The position numbers were made by a program, and so were the translations under genes. The notes beneath the pieces are model-generated. The model was not told the origin of the DNA. It searched no databases and was given only the letters and a program-made list of their open reading frames with translations. Below, piece by piece: positions 31,145-36,577 of a DNA stretch of 36,577 nucleotides. Source of the stretch: JANNOG01 sp050329415. GTDB lineage: Bacteria; Actinomycetota; Actinomycetes; Actinomycetales; JBBAYJ01. Numbering within the stretch: the first letter of the stretch is position 1; each line of letters starts with the position of its first letter. The stretch is taken from contig JBHJOS010000104.1 of assembly GCA_050329415.1 (NCBI GenBank), forward strand, positions 1 to 36,577, written 5' to 3'.

Positions 31145-31441
31145 TCAGCTCGCGCGCATCCCGGCCGCCTCGCCCCCCGGGTCGGCCTCGCGTCGCCGGC
31201 GGGTTCGGGCGAGCGCGGTCTCGACCGGACCCGTCGAGGTGCCGAGCGCGTCGGCGATCCGCCGGATCGACAGGCCGGTGTCGCGCAGGGCCGCGATCGA
31301 CTGCGCCCGCTGACCGGCGACCACGATCATCCGCTGCTGGAGCATCTCGATCTCCGCGGCGAGGGCGCGGGTGCGGTCGACGAGCTGGCGCTGCTCGGCC
31401 GTGAGGCCGTCAACGCGGACTCGTCTCGGGGATGCGGGCAT
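31145..31441 (-). CDS. small helix-turn-helix protein
   Basis: A 98-residue protein. The middle (DGLTAEQRQLVDRTRALAAE) is a helical coil, followed by a helix-turn-helix (LRDTGLSIRRIADALGTSTG, about residues 53-72) like sigma-70 region 4 or Hin-type domains, and a basic tail. The ATG at 31441 has GGGAGG eleven bases upstream. It probably binds DNA, but its targets are unknown. It lies between the ABC operon (convergent) and xdhC (same strand, 160 bp upstream). Confidence 0.7.
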   Translation of the reverse strand: MPASPRRVRVDGLTAEQRQLVDRTRALAAEIEMLQQRMIVVAGQRAQSIAALRDTGLSIRRIADALGTSTGPVETALARTRRRREADPGGEAAGMRAS

Positions 31442-31601
31442 TCCTGGTGCAACCTCCCACGCTCGTGACCGACGGGACGACACGGTGTCCGCGACGAGCG
31501 GCGGTCGGGCAGGCCGCGCGAGCGTCCGGAAACCGGCCCGGAAGTCGCGATCATCCTGGGCTGTCCGCCCTCCCCCGGTGCGCAATGGACTCGCCGGTCC
31601 G

Positions 31602-32552
31602 TTACCGATTCGAGACGGTTGAGGGCATTGCCTTCACCCCAGAGCCCGGTTCACGGCGGCCCGAGGATGCGGGCAGGCCCGGGCGCGCGCCCGTGTGAGG
31701 GCGTTCCTCCGGCGCGTCGCCCTCGGCGCCCCCCTCGTCCGGCGGGCCCGGCAGCAGGGTGAGCAGCTGCGCCGCCGTCGCGATGGCGACGGCGGCCGGG
31801 TCCTTGGCACGCACCCCGGGGACGCCGATCGGGGTGGTGACGGCCGCCAGGGCGGACTCGTCGTGGCCGGCGGCCAGCAGCCGGGTGCGGAAGTGCGCCC
31901 ACTTGGTCCGGCTGCCGATGAGGCCGAGGAACCCGAGGTCGCCCCGCTCGGCGTGGCGGCGCAACGCCACGTCGAGGACGGCGAGGTCCTCGGCGTGGTC
32001 GTGGGTGAGCACGACGAGCAGCGCCCCCGGCGGCAGGCCGGCGACGACCGCCTCGGGCGCCGGCAGGTGGCGGGTGCGCACGGTCGCGACCTGGCCGGGC
32101 ACGAGAGCCGGGCGCACCGCGAGCCGGCCGGCGCGGGAGTCGACCAGCTCGACGGCGACCGCGAGCGGGCGCAGGACGTCGACGAGTGCCCACCCGACGT
32201 GCCCGGCACCGACGACCGCGATCGTGGGCCGGTCGGGGAGCACGGGCTGCACGATCAGGACGACCCGGCCGCCGCAGCACTGGACGCCGTGCTCGCCGCC
32301 CCGCGGGTCGAGCTGGACGGTGAGCAGGCGCGGGGCGGTGCGGCGGGCGGCCAGGGCGTCCCGGGCCGCGAGCACCGCGGTGTGCTCGAGGTTGCCGCCG
32401 CCGATCGTCCCGACCTGGCCGTCGGTGGTGACGAGCATGACGGCGCCGGCCTCCCGGGGGGCGTGACCGGTCACCTCGGCGACCGTGACGACGGCGAACG
32501 GCTGCCCGGCAGCTGCCAGCGCCGCCGCCTCGGCGACCCAGGGACCGCTCAC
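31602..32552 (-). CDS. xdhC: XdhC/CoxI-family molybdenum-enzyme maturation factor
   Basis: A 316-residue protein of the XdhC/CoxI family, needed to insert the sulfurated molybdenum cofactor into xanthine dehydrogenase. The N-terminal motif is VAEVTGHAPREAGAVMLVT, with GTIGGGNLEH. The C-terminal Rossmann-like part has AVVGAGHVGWAL and LIGSRTKWAHF. About 35 extra residues of low complexity follow. The GTG start overlaps the xdhB stop as GTGA. It is the third gene of the xdhABC operon. Confidence 0.93.
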   Translation of the reverse strand: MSGPWVAEAAALAAAGQPFAVVTVAEVTGHAPREAGAVMLVTTDGQVGTIGGGNLEHTAVLAARDALAARRTAPRLLTVQLDPRGGEHGVQCCGGRVVLIVQPVLPDRPTIAVVGAGHVGWALVDVLRPLAVAVELVDSRAGRLAVRPALVPGQVATVRTRHLPAPEAVVAGLPPGALLVVLTHDHAEDLAVLDVALRRHAERGDLGFLGLIGSRTKWAHFRTRLLAAGHDESALAAVTTPIGVPGVRAKDPAAVAIATAAQLLTLLPGPPDEGGAEGDAPEERPHTGARPGLPASSGRREPGSGVKAMPSTVSNR

Positions 32553-34933
32553 GCCGGCGCCGGCTCCCGGATCGGGGACCCCGTGCCCGACCGGACCGCG
32601 TCGACGGCACGCAGCAGAGCCTCGGGGGTCGCGGGCGCCGCCAGGTCCACCCGGCAACGGTCGGCCCGGTCGGCCCCGGCGAAGGCGCCGACCGCGTCCC
32701 GCAGCGCCTCCCGGACCGACAGGGCGAGCATGAACGGCGGCTCCCCGACCGCCTTGCTGCCGAGCACCACCCCCTCCTGGGCCATGCCCGGGACGACCTC
32801 CGACAGGAACCGGACCCGGACGTCCTCGGGGACCTCGCCGATGGTCGGGATCTTGTAGGTGCTGGGCGCGTGAGTGCGCAGCCGCCCGTCGGCGTCCCAC
32901 ACACACTCCTCGGACGTCAGCCACCCCATCCCCTGGACGAACCCGCCCTCGATCTGGCCGCGGTCGACCAGCGGGTTCAGCGACTCCCCGACGTCGTGCA
33001 GGATGTCGACGGCCAGCAGGCGCCACTCGCCGGTCCAGCCGTCGACCTCCACCTCGCTGACCGCGGCCCCGGAGGCGTAGTAGTGGAACGGCGTGCCGCG
33101 ACCGGTCGCGGCGTCCCACCCGATCCCGGGGGTGCGGTAGTACCCGGTGGCGGCCAGCGGGACGAACGCCTCGTAGGCCTGGGCGACCACCTCGTCGAAG
33201 GCCAGCCCGCGGGCCGGGTCGCCGGTGACGTGGATCCGCCCACGGGTGAACGTGAGGCCCGCGTCGGGGGCGCCCAGCAGCGACCCGGCCAGCCCGGCGA
33301 GGCGCTTCCGCAGGGTCTCGCAGGCCGCCCGGACGGCCTGGCCGTTGAGGTCGGTGCCGCTGCTGGCCGCGGTGGCCGAGGTGTTGGGGACCTTGTCCGT
33401 GGCGGTCGGCATGGGTCGGATCCGCTCGACCCCGATGCCCAGCGTGCGGGCAGCGACCTCGAGGATCTTGCTGTGCAGGCCCTGGCCCATCTCGGTGCCG
33501 CCGTGGTTCACCTGGACGCTGCCGTCGAGGTAGATCAGCACGTAGGCGCCGGCCTGGTTGTACTGGGTCTTCGTGAACGAGATCCCGAACTTCACCGGGG
33601 TCATCGCGAGCCCTCGCTTGAGGTGCGGGCTCGCCCGGTTGGCCGCGACGAACTCCCGGCGGCGCTCGGCGACCCGGGCGTCCGCCGCAAGCCGCCCCCA
33701 CAGGATCCGCAGCCGGTCGTCGGGCACCCGCTGGCCGTAGTGGGTGAGGTCGCGGCCCGGCCGGTAGAGGTTGCGCTCGCGGACCAGCTCGGGCGCCAGG
33801 CCGAGATGGCGGGCCACCCGGTCCACGACGTCCTCGCCGACGAGCATGCCCTGCGGCCCGCCGAAGCCCCGGAAGGCGGTGTGGCTCACGGTGTTCGTTC
33901 GGGCCACCCGGCCGGTCACCCGTAGCGCCGGGTAGTGGTAAGCGTTGTCGACGTGGAACATCGCCCGGCCGGTGACCGGAGCGCTGAGGTCCAGCGACCA
34001 GCCGCCGTCGCTCACCAGCTCGGCGTCGAGGGCAAGCATCCGGCCGTCGTCGTCGACCCCGACCCGGTACCGGCCGCGGAACGGGTGACGCTTGCCGGTG
34101 GCGAGCATGTCGGCGTCCCGCTTGAGCCGGACCCGGACCGGACGGCCGGTCCGGACGGCCGCGACGGCGGCGATCGCCGCCACCGGGTTGGCCTGGGACT
34201 CCTTGCCGCCGAATGCGCCGCCCATCCGGGGGCAGGTGACGACGACGCGGTGTCGGGGCACGCCGAGGACGTTGGCCACCACCGCCTGGGTCTCCGACGG
34301 GTGCTGGGTCGACGAGGTCACCGCGACGTGGCCCTCGGCGTCGATGTGCGCCCACGCGGTCTGGGTCTCGAGGTAGAAGTGGTCCTGGGCGCCGCAGCGC
34401 ACCTCGCCGGTCAGCACGTGGGGTGCCGCGGCCAGCGCCGCGTCGACGTCGCCGGTTGCCATCACCTGGGGCGCTGTGAGCCAGCTGCCGGCCGCCTCGG
34501 CGGCATCGACGCCGAGCACCGCGGGCAGCGGCTCGTAACGGACCTCGACGGCGGCGGCGCCCGCCTGCGCCGCCGCGTCGGTCTCGGCGACCACCCAGGT
34601 GACGGGCTGGCCGTGGTGGTGGACGACGGTCGTCGGGAGCAGCTCCTCGTCGTGGGCGTGGCCGGTCGCGTCGTTGACGCCCGGCACGTCGTCCGGGCCG
34701 AGGACGGCGACCACTCCGGGGATCGCGAGGGCGGCCGCCGGGTCGACCCCGAGGATCCGGGCGTGGGCGTGCGGGGAGAGCACGGGCCAGGCGGTGAGCT
34801 GCCCGGTGGGGCGGACCTGGTCGTCGGTGAAGACGGCGCGGCCGGTGACGTGGGCCTCGGCGCTCTCGTGCGGCCGGGCGGGACCGGGCGAGATCTCCCG
34901 GTCCCGCCGACCGCCGTTCCCGACCTCGGTCAC
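32549..34933 (-). CDS. xdhB: xanthine dehydrogenase molybdenum subunit
   Basis: Molybdopterin-binding subunit of 794 residues that oxidises hypoxanthine and xanthine. It has GGAFGGKE (238-245), FRGFGGPQ (354-361, with the substrate-binding Arg), GTEMGQGLHSK and the catalytic Glu731 in KAVGEPPF. GTG 34933 has GAGG seven bases upstream, overlapping the xdhA stop, and there are only 4 bp between the genes. It works with XdhA, which carries the iron-sulfur and FAD sites. Confidence 0.95.
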   Translation of the reverse strand: MTEVGNGGRRDREISPGPARPHESAEAHVTGRAVFTDDQVRPTGQLTAWPVLSPHAHARILGVDPAAALAIPGVVAVLGPDDVPGVNDATGHAHDEELLPTTVVHHHGQPVTWVVAETDAAAQAGAAAVEVRYEPLPAVLGVDAAEAAGSWLTAPQVMATGDVDAALAAAPHVLTGEVRCGAQDHFYLETQTAWAHIDAEGHVAVTSSTQHPSETQAVVANVLGVPRHRVVVTCPRMGGAFGGKESQANPVAAIAAVAAVRTGRPVRVRLKRDADMLATGKRHPFRGRYRVGVDDDGRMLALDAELVSDGGWSLDLSAPVTGRAMFHVDNAYHYPALRVTGRVARTNTVSHTAFRGFGGPQGMLVGEDVVDRVARHLGLAPELVRERNLYRPGRDLTHYGQRVPDDRLRILWGRLAADARVAERRREFVAANRASPHLKRGLAMTPVKFGISFTKTQYNQAGAYVLIYLDGSVQVNHGGTEMGQGLHSKILEVAARTLGIGVERIRPMPTATDKVPNTSATAASSGTDLNGQAVRAACETLRKRLAGLAGSLLGAPDAGLTFTRGRIHVTGDPARGLAFDEVVAQAYEAFVPLAATGYYRTPGIGWDAATGRGTPFHYYASGAAVSEVEVDGWTGEWRLLAVDILHDVGESLNPLVDRGQIEGGFVQGMGWLTSEECVWDADGRLRTHAPSTYKIPTIGEVPEDVRVRFLSEVVPGMAQEGVVLGSKAVGEPPFMLALSVREALRDAVGAFAGADRADRCRVDLAAPATPEALLRAVDAVRSGTGSPIREPAPA

Positions 34934-34937
34934 GCCG

Positions 34938-36404
34938 TCACCTCGGCACCGCCGCCTCGCGTTCGCCGAACGCGAACCGGGCGAAGAGGTTGCCCGCCAG
35001 CGCCCGCCGGTACCCCGCCGACGCCCGGAGGTCGTCGATCGGCGCGAACTCCTCGCCGAGCCGACGGCGCGCCTCCTCGATCGTCGACTCATCGAGCCGT
35101 CGCCCGACGAGCCACTGCTCGACCCCCCGGGCACGCACCGGGGTGGCGGCCACCCCGCCGTAGGCGAGGCGGGCATGGTGCACGACGCCGTCGGGGTCGA
35201 GGTCGAGGGTGAAGGCGGCGGCCACCACACTGATGTCGTCGGTGGCCCGCTTGGCGACCTTGGCGGCACGGCTGACCCGTCGCAGCCCGGGCGCCGACGC
35301 CCCGCGGGGCACCCGGACCGAGACGACGAGCTCGCCGGGGCCCAGCACGGTGCGCCGGTAGCCGGTGACGAACCCGTCCACCGGCACGATCCGGGTCCCG
35401 CCGGGACCGGCGACCGTGACGAGCGCGTCGAGGGCGAGCAGAACCGGGGCCAGGTCACCGATCGGGGACGCGGTCGCGAGGTTGCCGCCGACGGTGGCCC
35501 GGTTGCGGATCTGCCGGGCGGCGAACCACGGGAGCATGTCGTCCAGCGCGGGCAGCACCCCGGGGAGGCGCTGCTCGAGGTGCGACAGCGGCACGGCGGC
35601 GCCGATGTCGACGTGGTCGGCGGTGACCTCCAGCCGCCGCAGCTCGTCGACTTCGTCGACGTGGACCAGCACCGGGAACCGGCGGGTCCGGTGCGACATC
35701 TCCAGGCCCAGATCGGTCGCCCCGGCGACCACCGTGGCGTCCGGGTGGGCGGCGAGGGCGGCGAGCGCCTGGTCCAGGGTGGGCGGCCGGTACCAGAGGC
35801 CCTCCGGCGAGCGGCCGACGACCGGGGGCGGTGCCGGCTCGGTCGGGACGAGCGGGTCGCCGGCGGCGGGCCGGGGCAGGCAGCGGGCGGCCCGGCGGAT
35901 GGGCAGGTACCCGGTGCAGCGGCAGAGGTTGCCCTCGACCACGTCGTCACCGAGGCCCCCATCGCCGTCGCGTGCGGCGCTGTCGCGGGGTTGGCCGTCG
36001 CGTGCGTCGCCGTCCCTGGGGTCGTAGTAGCCGGCCACCAGGCTCATGACGAACCCCGGCGTGCAGTAGCCGCACTGCGAGCCGCCGTGGTCGACCATCG
36101 CCCGCTGCGCCGGGTGAACGTCGCCGTCCCTGGCCACGCCCTCGACGGTGAGGACCTCGCCGCCGGCGACGGCGCTCACCGGCACGAGGCAGCTGTTCGT
36201 CGCCAGCCACGCCGGCGAGCCGTCTCCCCGGCGGCCGAGGACCGCCACCGTGCACGCCCCGCAGTCGCCGTCGCCGCAGCCCTCCTTGGTGCCGACCAGG
36301 CCGCGGTCGCGCAGGACCTCGAGCAGGGCGCGGTCCGGGGTCAGGCCGGCGCCGTCGACCGTCGCACCGTTGACGGCGAACGACCAGGAGGCGGCGGCGG
36401 GCAT
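34938..36404 (-). CDS. xdhA: xanthine dehydrogenase FeS/FAD subunit
   Basis: A 488-residue fusion of the two small electron-transfer parts. The plant-type [2Fe-2S] cluster uses Cys43, Cys48, Cys51 and Cys72 (KEGCGDGDCGAC). The second cluster uses Cys111, Cys114, Cys161 and Cys163 (CGYCTPGFVMSL and NLCRCTGY). A CO-dehydrogenase-type FAD domain follows (VVAGATDLGL and TVGGNLATASPIGD), then its C-terminal part. The stretch between Cys114 and Cys161 holds about 14 more residues than usual, an Arg-Asp-Gly-rich insertion. The ATG 36404 has TATCCT five bases upstream and no ribosome site, so the mRNA may be leaderless. The start lies only 20 bp from the divergent uraD start. Confidence 0.94.
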   Translation of the reverse strand: MPAAASWSFAVNGATVDGAGLTPDRALLEVLRDRGLVGTKEGCGDGDCGACTVAVLGRRGDGSPAWLATNSCLVPVSAVAGGEVLTVEGVARDGDVHPAQRAMVDHGGSQCGYCTPGFVMSLVAGYYDPRDGDARDGQPRDSAARDGDGGLGDDVVEGNLCRCTGYLPIRRAARCLPRPAAGDPLVPTEPAPPPVVGRSPEGLWYRPPTLDQALAALAAHPDATVVAGATDLGLEMSHRTRRFPVLVHVDEVDELRRLEVTADHVDIGAAVPLSHLEQRLPGVLPALDDMLPWFAARQIRNRATVGGNLATASPIGDLAPVLLALDALVTVAGPGGTRIVPVDGFVTGYRRTVLGPGELVVSVRVPRGASAPGLRRVSRAAKVAKRATDDISVVAAAFTLDLDPDGVVHHARLAYGGVAATPVRARGVEQWLVGRRLDESTIEEARRRLGEEFAPIDDLRASAGYRRALAGNLFARFAFGEREAAVPR

Positions 36405-36409
36405 GGCCC

Positions 36410-36415
36410 AGGATA
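36410..36415 (-). promoter_or_regulatory. possible leaderless -10 element of xdhA
   Basis: TATCCT on the minus strand, five bases before the xdhA ATG, fits the -10 of a leaderless promoter. Its -35 would lie inside the uraD coding sequence. Confidence 0.5.
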
Positions 36416-36424
36416 GGCACGGTG

Positions 36425-36577
36425 ATGTCACGTCTGGATCACCTGAACGAGCTGCCCGCCGAGGACGTGATCGAGCAGCTCATGACGTGCCTGCGGTCGC
36501 GGGTGTGGGCCGCCGACGTGCTGTCCCGGCGGCCCTACCACTCCCTGGCCGACGTCGAGGACCAGGCGATGGCCGCC
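36425..36577 (+). CDS. uraD: OHCU decarboxylase UraD, N-terminal fragment
   Basis: The first 51 codons of a gene that runs off the right edge. The peptide (MSRLDHLNELPAEDVIEQLM then CLRSRVWAADVLSRRPYHSL) matches the N-terminus of 2-oxo-4-hydroxy-4-carboxy-5-ureidoimidazoline decarboxylase: Leu-rich first helix, CxxS..W, then RPYxSL. The enzyme makes S-allantoin in urate degradation, downstream of xanthine dehydrogenase, which fits the divergent xdhABC operon. The start could be GTG 36422 or ATG 36425. Confidence 0.82.
   Translation, partial: MSRLDHLNELPAEDVIEQLMTCLRSRVWAADVLSRRPYHSLADVEDQAMAA

Overview
The window is a very GC-rich stretch of an actinobacterial chromosome. GTG starts are common, neighbouring genes often overlap by 4 bp (ATGA/GTGA), and several genes look leaderless. 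The pairing of CBM2-carrying GH6, AA10 and GH5 enzymes and a GH9 cellulase with a CelR-type LacI regulator and its 14-bp operator points to a cellulolytic genus such as Cellulomonas or a close relative. That placement is an inference from gene content.

Layout. Positions 1-693 hold the start of a BON/OmpA-like membrane protein gene and a small membrane coiled-coil protein gene (both minus). ileS (694-3879, minus) follows, with a clear T-box riboswitch leader. Positions 4240-13232 form a cellulose-degradation island. A CelR-like repressor and a GH6 cellobiohydrolase lie on the minus strand, and an AA10 lytic polysaccharide monooxygenase (LPMO) and a GH5 endoglucanase are stop-to-start coupled on the same strand. 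A GH9 cellulase runs divergently on the plus strand. Two CelR boxes lie in the GH5/GH9 divergent promoter, so one repressor probably controls the set.

Positions 13321-18619 hold a small orphan gene and then the most unusual locus in the window. A cytoplasmic subtilase with six GNPFS pentapeptide repeats lies 21 bp behind a class III cyclase-STAND ATPase-TPR protein, and a Crp/Fnr regulator that keeps its cyclic-nucleotide-binding residues is divergent from both. Positions 18620-19462 carry no convincing gene but contain two inverted copies of a roughly 130-bp imperfect repeat.

Positions 19463-23851 hold two divergent operons. One encodes a purine nucleoside phosphorylase-like enzyme plus an NCS1 permease. 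The other encodes an ADP-ribosylglycohydrolase-family protein plus a PfkB kinase, an arrangement like E. coli yegTUV. A perfect 12-bp inverted repeat lies just upstream of both start codons. A large patatin-like protein with an internal membrane region (23946-26516), an orphan DevR-like response regulator, a vapBC toxin-antitoxin pair, and a GbsR/MarR regulator divergent from an ABC exporter follow. The window closes with a small HTH protein and the purine-degradation genes xdhA-xdhB-xdhC, divergent by only 20 bp from uraD, which runs off the end.

Two themes stand out: extracellular cellulose attack under CelR control, and nucleoside/purine salvage and oxidation (PNP, NCS1 permease, ARH-PfkB, XdhABC, UraD). 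The cyclase-STAND/protease/Crp locus is the best candidate for an undescribed signalling or conflict system.
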